A stretch of DNA of 64,000 nucleotides from Oscillospiraceae bacterium (GTDB lineage Bacteria > Bacillota_A > Clostridia > Oscillospirales > Oscillospiraceae). A model generated the notes under the pieces. It saw nothing but the letters and a program-made list of their open reading frames with translations. It was not told the DNA's origin and made no database searches. This document shows positions 42,477-49,911 of this stretch, piece by piece; the first letter of the stretch is position 1; every line of letters begins with the position of its first letter. The position numbers and the translations under genes were made by a program. The stretch is taken from the NCBI GenBank assembly GCA_015067895.1, contig SVLP01000001.1, positions 1 to 64,000 on the forward strand. Direction: 5' to 3'.

Positions 42477-42505
42477 TTGCCTATACCACTATTACAATAT
42501 TATAT
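42477..42505 (+). promoter_or_regulatory. Probable promoter of the XRE regulator
   Basis: TTGCCT (42477-42482), 17 bases, TTATAT (42500-42505), in an AT-rich stretch. A long imperfect inverted repeat, GCTCCCGGG/CCCGGGAGC (42424-42460), precedes it. Confidence 0.5.
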
Positions 42506-42576
42506 GCAATAATGGAGATATGTCAAGGGGTCTGCCGATGGTTTTTCGGCGATCCAAAATGCCGGGAGGTGGTTTT

Positions 42577-42789
42577 TTGATCTCATATGAGCCCCTGTGG
42601 GAGACGATGGAGCGTCTGGGAGCCACCACCTATACCCTCCAGGTCAAGGGACAGATCAGCTCCTCCACCATCCGCCGCCTGAAGGCGGGGCAGAGCGTAT
42701 CCACCAACACCATAGATGCGTTATGTAAACTCCTGGACTGCGGCCTGGACGGCATCCTGGCCTATATCCCCGACGAAAATACCCCCTGA
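42577..42789 (+). CDS. Small XRE-type (Cro/C1) helix-turn-helix regulator
   Basis: 70 residues from a TTG start (ISYEPLWETMERLGATTYTLQVKGQISSSTIRRLKAG), five bases after CGGGAGGTGG. The helix-turn-helix spans ~residues 16-40, with STNTIDALCKLLDCGLDGILAYIPDE closing the domain. This is the compact XRE form common in Clostridia (usually MISYxPFWxTxKxKxITTYxLxxxYxIS). The frame is open back to 42520, but that part has no ribosome site. It is divergent from the LRR-SLH gene at 39157 and may regulate it or itself. Confidence 0.82.
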   Translation: MISYEPLWETMERLGATTYTLQVKGQISSSTIRRLKAGQSVSTNTIDALCKLLDCGLDGILAYIPDENTP

Positions 42790-42817
42790 TCCAATCCGGA
42801 TCAGGGGGCTTTTCAAT
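42782..42817. terminator. Terminator between the XRE gene and the LRR-SLH gene
   Basis: CCCCCTGATCC/GGATCAGGGGG hairpin with CTTTTC on the plus strand, overlapping the XRE stop. It also lies just past the 3' end of the reverse-strand gene at 42821. Confidence 0.82.
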
Positions 42818-42820
42818 GGA

Positions 42821-45790
42821 TCAATCGGTATAGGCGCGGTAGAGGAAGGTGACGATCTGGGCCCGGTTGCAGCTGGTGTTGGGGCCGAATTCGGTGGCAC
42901 TCAGGCCGTTGGTGATGCCGTTCTCCACAGCCCAGAGGACGGGGGCGGTGTACCAGTCATCGGCGGGGACGTCGGTGAAGGGGTTGGCGGCGTTCTCCAC
43001 GGCGGGCTCGCCAAAGGCCCGGTGCAGGAAGGTGACCACCTGGGCCCGGTTGCACACGCCCGTGGGATTGAAGTGGGTGGCGTCGGAGCCGTTGGTGATG
43101 CCATTCTCCACAGCCCAGAGGACGGCCTTCTCATAGAAGCTGCCCTTTTCCACATCCACGAAGGGGTTCTCGGTGCCGGTGGGCTCGGGCTTACCGGCGG
43201 CGCGCCACAGGAAGGTGACCACCTGGGCCCGGTTGCAGGCGGCATTGGGGCCGAAGGTGAAATCCGCGATGCCGTTGGTGATGCCGGCTTCCACGGCCCA
43301 GCGGACGGGCTCGGCGTAGAAGGAACCGGCGGGGACATCCAGGAAATCCTTCGCCGGATCAATGACCACGAAGGGGATGCCGTTGTCTTTGGCGTACTTC
43401 TGGATTTTGGTGCCGGATCTGCCGTAGATGGTCAGTTTGGTGCAGTCCGTGAAGACATGATCGCCGATGGTCTTCAGATCTCCCAGTACATAGAGCTTCT
43501 CCAGCGCATAGCAGTTGTAGAAGCCGTAATCCTCCACCGCAGTGACGGTCGCGGGAATGACAAAGGTGGTCAGACCGCATTCATAGAAGGTGGCTACCTC
43601 GATGGTCTTCGCGGCAGAGGGCCAGGTGACCTCCTTCAGTGCGGCCGCAAAGGCGAATGCGTGGTCGCCGATCCTGGTGACGCCGTCATGGATCACCACA
43701 CGCTCCAGATAATCGGTGTAGGAGAAAACGCTGCTGCCGATCTCAGTGATGTGGCCGGGAACCGTGTAGGAGGTCATGCCGGTGCCCCGGAAGGAGGTGT
43801 CGGGGATCCGGGTCATGTGGCTGGGCAGCTTGACGCTGACCAGGGAGGGGCAGTCCCGGAAGGCGGCGGGCTCGATGTGGGTGACGGATTCGGGGATCAC
43901 CAGCTCCGTCAGACTATCGCAGCACCAGAAGGCGAACATACCGATGGTCTTCAGACCCTCGTGGAGGGTGACGGTCTCGGCGTTGACGCAATGGTCGAAG
44001 ATGCTGGTGCCCAGGCCGGTGACGCCGGGCTTGACCTCGATGGAGCGGATCCGGTCGCGGAACTCCTTCCACTCGGTGGGGCCGCCGTCCCGGTAGTCGT
44101 AGGTGCTGCCGGTGCCGGAGAGGGTCAGCTTGCCGGTGCGCTCCAGAAAGCCCCAGGTCACGCTGTCGCCGCACATGCCGGTGATGTCGGGCTCCGGCTC
44201 GGGGATGCCGGTGCCGGTGTTGTAGGGGATCCAGGTGATGGTGCCGCCGTAGTTCTGGAGCACGTCCTCCGTCCAGTTGGCGCCGTTTTCGGGGTAATAG
44301 CAGTTGGCGGTCACCAGGCCGAAGGCGTCCTCGTCGATCATGGGAGCATTGCCGGTGAAGATGATCTGCTCCAGGGAAGAGCAGGCGTAGAGGGCATTCT
44401 CGCCCAGATCCTTGAGCCTGGAGCTGAGGACGATGCGGGTCATGTTCTCACAGCCGAAGAAGGCACTGCGGTCGATCACCGTCACGGTATCCGGGACGGT
44501 GACCTCGGTCAGACCGTCACAGTAGCAGAACATGCCATCGGAGATGACGGTGCCGGTGTAGAAGCTGATGTCCGTCAGGCCGTGGCACAGGGTGAAGACA
44601 TCCTCACCCACCTCGGTCAGGTTGGGGGTCTGGGGCATGGTCACGTTGGTAAGCTTCCTGCACTCCTCGAAGGCACCCTCGCCCAGGGTCACAAGCCCGG
44701 CGGGCAGGGTCAGATCCGTCAGCTCGGTGCAGCGGAAGAAGGCGCCGCCGCCGATCATCATCACGGAATCGGGCAGGACGACCTGAGTCATGGAGCCGCA
44801 GTCGCCAAAGGCGTCGAAGCCCATGCCCTTCAGACCGGCGGGGAAGGTCACATTTTGCAGGTTGTAGCAGTTGTAGAAGGCCTGGTCGCCGATGTACATC
44901 AGGGTGGAGGGCAGGGTCAGGGTCTGCAGGTTGTAGAACCGGGCGTAGAAGGCCTTGTTGCCGATCTCGGTGATGCCCTCGCCCACGACCACGTGGAGGA
45001 TCTGCTCCCGCAGGTCGTACCAGGGCTGCTCGTCCTGAAGGAAGCCGGGCACGGGGCCGGTGCCCTCGATGTACAGGGTGCCGGTGGTCTCGTCAAAGCT
45101 CCAGTAGACCTCGTCGGGGATGGGCTCGCCGGTTTCGGGATCAAAGCGCATCCAGACCACGGTGCCGCCATACTGGAGGAGGTTGTACTCGTTCCAGGTG
45201 TCGTTGCCGTCGGGGTACAGGGCATAGAGGGTGGAGCCATAGAACAGGTCGTCACCGAAATCCCGGGGGGCGTCGCCCAGGAACCAGACCTGCTGCAGTG
45301 CGGGACACTCGGCGAAGGTGTAGCCGCCCAGATACTCCATGTTTCCGCAGACGATCACGGCATTCAGGCCGGTGCCCCGGAAGACATTGCCGCCCACGTA
45401 GGCCAGCGATTCGGGCAGGATCATGGTGCCGGTCAGGGCGGTGCAGCCGTAGAAGATGCCGCTGCCCAGCTCCCGCAGGCTCTCGGGCAGCACCACCTCG
45501 GTCAGGGCGGTGCAGTCGCGGAAGAGGTCGTAGCCCAGCGCGGTGATGCCCTCGCCCACCACGACTCTGGTGATCTGGGGCTTCAGATCCGCCCAGGGGA
45601 TGGGCTCGCCCCGGCTGTAGAGGTAGGTCTCGCCGGAGCCGGACAGGGTCATGGTTCCGGTGGCGGGATCGAAGGCCCACTTGACATTGTCGCCGCAGCT
45701 GCCGGAGCTTCCGGCGGCATGGGCCCCTGCGGGAAGGACTGATACCAGCAGACACAGTACCAGCAGCAGGGATAAGAATCTGCGTTTCAT
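42821..45790 (-). CDS. BspA-like leucine-rich repeat SLH surface protein
   Basis: 989 residues. Signal peptide ~1-25 (FLSLLLVLCLLVSVLPAGAHA); residues ~30-800 carry many LRR_5 repeats of the form LTEVVLPESLRELGSGIFYGC, in two blocks each opened by a CGDxVxW...TGxLTLSGxG motif and separated by a TGIPEPEPDITG linker; three SLH repeats at ~815-989. Likely a wall-attached adhesin or structural protein. Start ATG follows AAAAAGGAG. It is the upstream paralogue of the gene at 39157, without the extra C-terminal domains. Confidence 0.88.
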   Translation of the reverse strand: MKRRFLSLLLVLCLLVSVLPAGAHAAGSSGSCGDNVKWAFDPATGTMTLSGSGETYLYSRGEPIPWADLKPQITRVVVGEGITALGYDLFRDCTALTEVVLPESLRELGSGIFYGCTALTGTMILPESLAYVGGNVFRGTGLNAVIVCGNMEYLGGYTFAECPALQQVWFLGDAPRDFGDDLFYGSTLYALYPDGNDTWNEYNLLQYGGTVVWMRFDPETGEPIPDEVYWSFDETTGTLYIEGTGPVPGFLQDEQPWYDLREQILHVVVGEGITEIGNKAFYARFYNLQTLTLPSTLMYIGDQAFYNCYNLQNVTFPAGLKGMGFDAFGDCGSMTQVVLPDSVMMIGGGAFFRCTELTDLTLPAGLVTLGEGAFEECRKLTNVTMPQTPNLTEVGEDVFTLCHGLTDISFYTGTVISDGMFCYCDGLTEVTVPDTVTVIDRSAFFGCENMTRIVLSSRLKDLGENALYACSSLEQIIFTGNAPMIDEDAFGLVTANCYYPENGANWTEDVLQNYGGTITWIPYNTGTGIPEPEPDITGMCGDSVTWGFLERTGKLTLSGTGSTYDYRDGGPTEWKEFRDRIRSIEVKPGVTGLGTSIFDHCVNAETVTLHEGLKTIGMFAFWCCDSLTELVIPESVTHIEPAAFRDCPSLVSVKLPSHMTRIPDTSFRGTGMTSYTVPGHITEIGSSVFSYTDYLERVVIHDGVTRIGDHAFAFAAALKEVTWPSAAKTIEVATFYECGLTTFVIPATVTAVEDYGFYNCYALEKLYVLGDLKTIGDHVFTDCTKLTIYGRSGTKIQKYAKDNGIPFVVIDPAKDFLDVPAGSFYAEPVRWAVEAGITNGIADFTFGPNAACNRAQVVTFLWRAAGKPEPTGTENPFVDVEKGSFYEKAVLWAVENGITNGSDATHFNPTGVCNRAQVVTFLHRAFGEPAVENAANPFTDVPADDWYTAPVLWAVENGITNGLSATEFGPNTSCNRAQIVTFLYRAYTD

Positions 45791-45950
45791 GGTTTGATCT
45801 CCTTTTTTGAAATGTATTTGGTCACCCGTCGGGGTGTTCCATCAGGGATAGGATAGCGGGGGAGAAGACCGATATTTGGGACAAACTATCGATTTCGGAA
45901 AACTATTAATATAGTAACTTTCTTTATTAAGGAAAGCAAGGAGAATGATC
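45791..45950 (-). promoter_or_regulatory. Conserved leader shared by the two LRR-SLH genes, copy 2
   Basis: Same ordered blocks as 42139-42330, including ATGTATTTGGTCACCCGTCG and the ATATAGTAA/TTTCTTTA pair. Further upstream, GGATTTGAAACAGGAAAT is common to both (near 42400 and 46010). Confidence 0.7.
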
Positions 45951-46033
45951 CTTTAACATGCTGAATTTTCAGGACAGGCTCCTATCTGTAAGACGCACGA
46001 GCGGCGGGATTTGAAACAGGAAATCCTGAAGAT

Positions 46034-46064
46034 ACCCCCTGATCCGGTCTGGATCAGGGGGTAA
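46034..46064 (-). terminator. Terminator-like hairpin of the yhaN-like gene
   Basis: CCCCCTGATCC/GGATCAGGGGG, closely related to the hairpin at 42782. It lies just past the reverse-strand stop codon of the AAA ATPase gene and has no strong T run. Confidence 0.6.
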
Positions 46065-46068
46065 ACGA

Positions 46069-47937
46069 TCATCGCATCAAATATTCCCGCTCCCGCTCCT
46101 GGCAGGAAAACAGCAGGATCTGCCGTTTTTCGCCCAACTCCAGCAGCAGCTCCATGGCCTTTTCCAGCCGGGACTGGTCGAAGCGGATCAGGGCGTCGTC
46201 CAGAATGATGGGACACTTCGGGGCCAGGACTTCCCACACCGCCAGCCGCAATGCCAGATACATCTGGTCGCCGGTGCCCTCGCTGCGCCACTGGGGGGCG
46301 CGGAGGGTGGTCTCGGTGCTTCGGGCGGCCTGGATGGTCAGGTCGTCGCCGATGACGATCCGGTCGTAGACACCGCCGGTGAGACGGCTGAGGAAATACC
46401 CGGCCCGCTGGGCGATCCGGGGGGCGAACCGCCGCTGGAGCTCCTGCATGGCGGATTCCAGGGCATTCTGGGCGTAGCCGATGGCCTGATAGGTCTTCTC
46501 CAGCTCGGCAAGTCTGCGCCGTGCCTGGCTGAGCCTGCTCTGGAGCAGCTCGGCGTCGGGCAGATTCTCCATCCGGCCCCGGCACTGGGCCAGCTGCATC
46601 CGGCTGCGGCCCAGCTGGTGGGTCACCTCGCCCAGGGCGTGGAGGGTCTCCTCCCGGCTCAGGGTCAGTGGGTCGGGAGCCTCGGGCTTGTCAGCGGTGC
46701 GGGCCATGGTCTTCAGTACCTCCACCTGCTGCTCGGCGATGAGGGCGTTCTGCTCGGCGTTGGTCAGATCCTCGTAGATGTTCAGCTGGCTCTGCCAGCC
46801 CTCGATGGAGTGCTTGAGCTCGTCGCGCTTGCCCTGGCGGCGGGTGCGCTCGATGTTGTACCAGATGGCATCCCGGCGGCGCTTGCCGATGAGGGCGGCG
46901 GCGGTGAGGAGCATCACGATGGACAGGATGATGCAGGGGATCAGCAGGCTGCTGTCCGCCATCAGCAGGGCCGCGATCAGCAGCACCACCGCCAGCACAC
47001 CGGCGGCCACGATGGGCCGGATGGAGGCGGGGGGCTCCACGATGCCCAGCTCCAGCTTCTCCAGAAGCTGCTTGCCCTGGCGGATCTGGCTCTCCAGCTT
47101 TTCACGATCCGGGGTCTCGGTGTATTTTTCCTTCAGGGCCTTGGCCAGACGGCGGGCGGTGACGGCGGCACCGGCGGCCTCCCGGATGCGCTCCTGGTCG
47201 GCCTCGGCATCCTGCCAGGCCTGATGGGCCCGGTGGAGCTCCAGCTTCGCCAGCTCCGTCTCCTGATCCAGCACAAGGCTGGCCTGGGCGTCGTGCTGCT
47301 TGCGCAGGCTCTGGCACTGCCACAACTGCTCCTGCAATTCGCGGATCTGGGCCTGGCACTCGGGGATCAGGCCGGTCTGGTTGTGGCGGCAGCGGTTGCG
47401 GAGCTCCCGGAGCTTGCCGCCCAGCAGCTCGGCGCTGCCGCTCTCGTCGCCGGTGGTGACCAGGCTGTTGAGCCGTCGGCGCAGGTTCTCGTCCTGGCGT
47501 ACCGGCAGGTCGGAAAAGCGCAGGAAGCCCGTGCGCAGAAAGACGCTCTTCTCCACGCCCAGCAGCACCTGGCCGCAGTTCTCGGCGGTCAGCTCCCGGA
47601 CGGCCAGACCCGTATGGGTCTCCCAGGCCATAAAATCGCCCATGGGCATCCGGCCCCGGGTGCGCCGCTGGATGGTGATGTCCCGGCCCTGGTGGATGAC
47701 GCGCATGGAGCCCTCCATGGGCCTGCCCGACCAGGGCAGATATTTCTCCTTGTCGGCGATCTGATCTTTGGTAGAGCGTTCCCGGGTGTCGATGCCGTAG
47801 AGCATGGCGGTCAGGAAGGCGCACCAGGTGGATTTGCCCCACTCGTTGGGAGCGGAGAGGACGTTCAGGCCGTTTTCCAGCTCCAAAGTCTCGTTGTTCA
47901 GCTTGCCGAAGGTGGCGGTCATGGAAATGATCTTCAC
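46069..47937 (-). CDS. YhaN-like AAA/SMC-type ATPase with a central membrane hairpin
   Basis: 622 residues. N-terminal P-loop NALNVLSAPNEWGKST-like region (Walker A APNEWGKST, ~residue 30), long coiled-coil arms (~190-300 and ~360-520), two adjacent hydrophobic segments (~306-352) at the tip, and the C-terminal ABC half with SEGTGDQMYLALRLAVWE (signature) and CPIILDDALIRFD (Walker B). This layout matches YhaN/SbcC-like proteins partnered with the phosphoesterase YhaO. The membrane hairpin suggests tethering to the membrane. Its start overlaps yhaO by four bases. A role in DNA repair or DNA processing is inferred from the family. Confidence 0.82.
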   Translation of the reverse strand: MKIISMTATFGKLNNETLELENGLNVLSAPNEWGKSTWCAFLTAMLYGIDTRERSTKDQIADKEKYLPWSGRPMEGSMRVIHQGRDITIQRRTRGRMPMGDFMAWETHTGLAVRELTAENCGQVLLGVEKSVFLRTGFLRFSDLPVRQDENLRRRLNSLVTTGDESGSAELLGGKLRELRNRCRHNQTGLIPECQAQIRELQEQLWQCQSLRKQHDAQASLVLDQETELAKLELHRAHQAWQDAEADQERIREAAGAAVTARRLAKALKEKYTETPDREKLESQIRQGKQLLEKLELGIVEPPASIRPIVAAGVLAVVLLIAALLMADSSLLIPCIILSIVMLLTAAALIGKRRRDAIWYNIERTRRQGKRDELKHSIEGWQSQLNIYEDLTNAEQNALIAEQQVEVLKTMARTADKPEAPDPLTLSREETLHALGEVTHQLGRSRMQLAQCRGRMENLPDAELLQSRLSQARRRLAELEKTYQAIGYAQNALESAMQELQRRFAPRIAQRAGYFLSRLTGGVYDRIVIGDDLTIQAARSTETTLRAPQWRSEGTGDQMYLALRLAVWEVLAPKCPIILDDALIRFDQSRLEKAMELLLELGEKRQILLFSCQEREREYLMR

Positions 47938-49007
47938 GGCAGCTCCACCTCCCGTCCGTCCAGGATCCTGCGCCCGATCCGGGCGGCCAGCTCCAGCCGC
48001 TTCACGGTCTCGGGGTCTGCGTCATAGGTGGCCTCCTGCAAAATATGGAAGAACAGACCCGACAGGCTGTCCTCTCCGGCTTCCCCCCAGAGATTGCCCA
48101 TGGGCACCGTCTCATCCAGGATGGTCAGATTGGGATATTCCCCGAACCGGCCCCGGAGCTGATCCAATGCGCCGGGGGCCACCTCGCCGGTCAGGTGGAT
48201 ACGGAAGTGATCCCGGCTGCCGCCGGGGGGGAGCAGGGAGCTGACCGCGCCCGCCGGATCATCCCCGGCGGCGATGCTGTGGTCGAAGAACCGGGGCACG
48301 TTCAGGGGCAGGAACCGGACGGACAAGCCCTCGTCCAGCTGGGCGATCAGCACGCCCTTGGTGCCGGTCTCGTCGAAGCCCCGGCCTATGGCACAGCCCG
48401 GCCAGGCGCACATGCCCGCGCCCGCGTCGAAGCGGCCCGGGGCATGGATATGGCCCAGGGCCACGTAGTCCAAGCCCGCCTCCCGCACCTGGGCGGCGGT
48501 GATGGGGTTGTAGGGGGAGGCCGGGTTGGTGGGGTCGCCGTGGAGCACCATCAGGGCGTGGCGCTCGTCGCACTCCGCCCGGAAATCCTCCAGCAGTCCC
48601 GGACATTCCGAGGCGGTGAAGGCCGCGCCGTAGACCCGGCAGTCCAGCTCCCGGATGGTGTAGGCGGTGATCTCAGGCTGCCTGAACAGGTAGACGTTCT
48701 CCGGCCACTGCTCCCGTGTCCAGACGCTTCTGTCCCGGTAGGGATCGTGGTTGCCCGGGGCGATGAAGACGGGGATCTCCATCCGCTCCAGAGCCCGGTA
48801 CACGGCCTCGTAACCCTCCCGGGTGTAGGGGCCGTCGAAGATGTCGCCGGCGATCAGGCAGAGGTCGCAGTCCTCCCGGAGGCACAGGTCTGCGATCTGC
48901 CCGGGCAGAGCCAGGGCGGCGGAGCGGAGCTGCCGCCGCTGTTCATCGGTAAATTCCCGCAGGGGGGCATCGATGTGCCAGTCTGCGGTGTGCAGAATTT
49001 TCATCAT
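47934..49007 (-). CDS. SbcD/YhaO-like metallophosphoesterase (DNA repair exonuclease family)
   Basis: 357 residues. Metal-binding motifs of calcineurin-like phosphoesterases are in order: ILHTADWHID, CLIAGDIFDG, APGNHDPYRD, MVLHGD, and ALGHIHAPG. The C-terminal third forms the capping/partner-binding domain. With the YhaN-like ATPase it probably makes a Mre11-Rad50-type nuclease complex. Start ATG at 49005-49007 overlaps the ymdB stop; a second ATG immediately follows. Middle gene of a three-gene operon. Confidence 0.88.
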   Translation of the reverse strand: MMKILHTADWHIDAPLREFTDEQRRQLRSAALALPGQIADLCLREDCDLCLIAGDIFDGPYTREGYEAVYRALERMEIPVFIAPGNHDPYRDRSVWTREQWPENVYLFRQPEITAYTIRELDCRVYGAAFTASECPGLLEDFRAECDERHALMVLHGDPTNPASPYNPITAAQVREAGLDYVALGHIHAPGRFDAGAGMCAWPGCAIGRGFDETGTKGVLIAQLDEGLSVRFLPLNVPRFFDHSIAAGDDPAGAVSSLLPPGGSRDHFRIHLTGEVAPGALDQLRGRFGEYPNLTILDETVPMGNLWGEAGEDSLSGLFFHILQEATYDADPETVKRLELAARIGRRILDGREVELP

Positions 49008-49777
49008 TGGATATCAACTCGCTCCACTTTGGTACACTTGCCGGTGCCTGCATCGATGGTGAAAAGCACCGCGTTCAGCTTGGTGGGGCCCTCGGCGCTC
49101 TGGTAGCGCTGGAACATTTCCCCACGGAATTTGTCGATGGACAGCTTCGGCTGGATGCCGATGACGGAGATGGCGGGGCCGGTCATGCCCAGATCCGTCA
49201 CATAGCCCGTTCCCTTCGGCAGGATCATCGGATCGGCGGTGGGCACATGGGTGTGGGTGCCCCAGACCGCGCTGACGCGCCCGTCCAGCATGTAGCCCAT
49301 GGCCAGCTTTTCGGAGGTGGCTTCCGCATGGATCTCCACAAGGATGATCTTCGTGTCGATCCGCTTGAGGATTTTGTCGATGAGGAGGAAGGGGTTGTCC
49401 GGCAGGTAGTCCATGCCCACCCGGCCGATCAGGTCGATGACGGCGATGTCGCCGCAGCGGCTCTCGTAAATTTCCCAGCCCCGGCCCGGCTGCTGGGGGG
49501 GCAGGTTGGCGGGACGGAGGACATACCGGTTCTCCTCGATGTAGGGGATGATCTCCCGGCGGGAGAAGGTGTGGTTGCCCATGGTGATGACGTCGGCACC
49601 GGCATCGAAGATGGTGTCGCCCTGGCGGGGGGTCATGCCCACGTTGCTGGCGTTCTCACCGTTGACGATGACGAAATCCGCCCCTGTGTCCCGCTTGAGC
49701 TTGCGCAGGCTTTTCCGGATGCGCTCCAGGCCCGGATCGCCTACCACATCGCCCACGGCCAATACTTTCAGTTCCAT
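49004..49777 (-). CDS. ymdB: YmdB family 2',3'-cyclic-nucleotide 2'-phosphodiesterase
   Basis: 257 residues. Matches the YmdB/TIGR00282 metallophosphoesterases: VLAVGDVVGDPGLERI, VIVNGENASNVGMTPRQ, DVITMGNHTFSRREI, ILVEIHAEATSEKLAMGY, VSAVWGTHTHVPTADPMILPKGTGYVTDLGMTGP. In Bacillus YmdB cleaves 2',3'-cAMP and affects biofilm and motility decisions. Start ATG at 49775-49777 follows CCAAGGAGGAG. First gene of ymdB-yhaO-yhaN, with a clear promoter. In many Firmicutes ymdB follows rny instead. Confidence 0.95.
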   Translation of the reverse strand: MELKVLAVGDVVGDPGLERIRKSLRKLKRDTGADFVIVNGENASNVGMTPRQGDTIFDAGADVITMGNHTFSRREIIPYIEENRYVLRPANLPPQQPGRGWEIYESRCGDIAVIDLIGRVGMDYLPDNPFLLIDKILKRIDTKIILVEIHAEATSEKLAMGYMLDGRVSAVWGTHTHVPTADPMILPKGTGYVTDLGMTGPAISVIGIQPKLSIDKFRGEMFQRYQSAEGPTKLNAVLFTIDAGTGKCTKVERVDIQ

Positions 49778-49804
49778 ACCGTCTCCTCCTTGGATGTTTT
49801 CTAT

Positions 49805-49833
49805 AGTATACAATAAAAAACGACTGGGTGCAA
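49805..49833 (-). promoter_or_regulatory. Sigma-A promoter of ymdB-yhaO-yhaN
   Basis: Reverse strand TTGCAC (49828-49833), 17 bases, TATACT (49805-49810). It is back to back with the promoter at 49841. Confidence 0.78.
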
Positions 49834-49840
49834 CAGGTCA

Positions 49841-49869
49841 TTGAAAACCCGGATAAAATGTGATACAAT
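49841..49869 (+). promoter_or_regulatory. Sigma-A promoter of the LtaS-type gene
   Basis: TTGAAA (49841-49846), 17 bases, TACAAT (49864-49869). Confidence 0.78.
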
Positions 49870-49911
49870 CAATCATTGCAGAGAATAACACCGAAGAAAG
49901 GAACGGTTTCT

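Noticed and set aside
42716..45742. 1008-codon open frame antisense to the LRR-SLH gene
   Set aside because: Composition is a shadow of the biased, repetitive LRR coding strand; it overlaps the XRE gene and terminator without a ribosome site.
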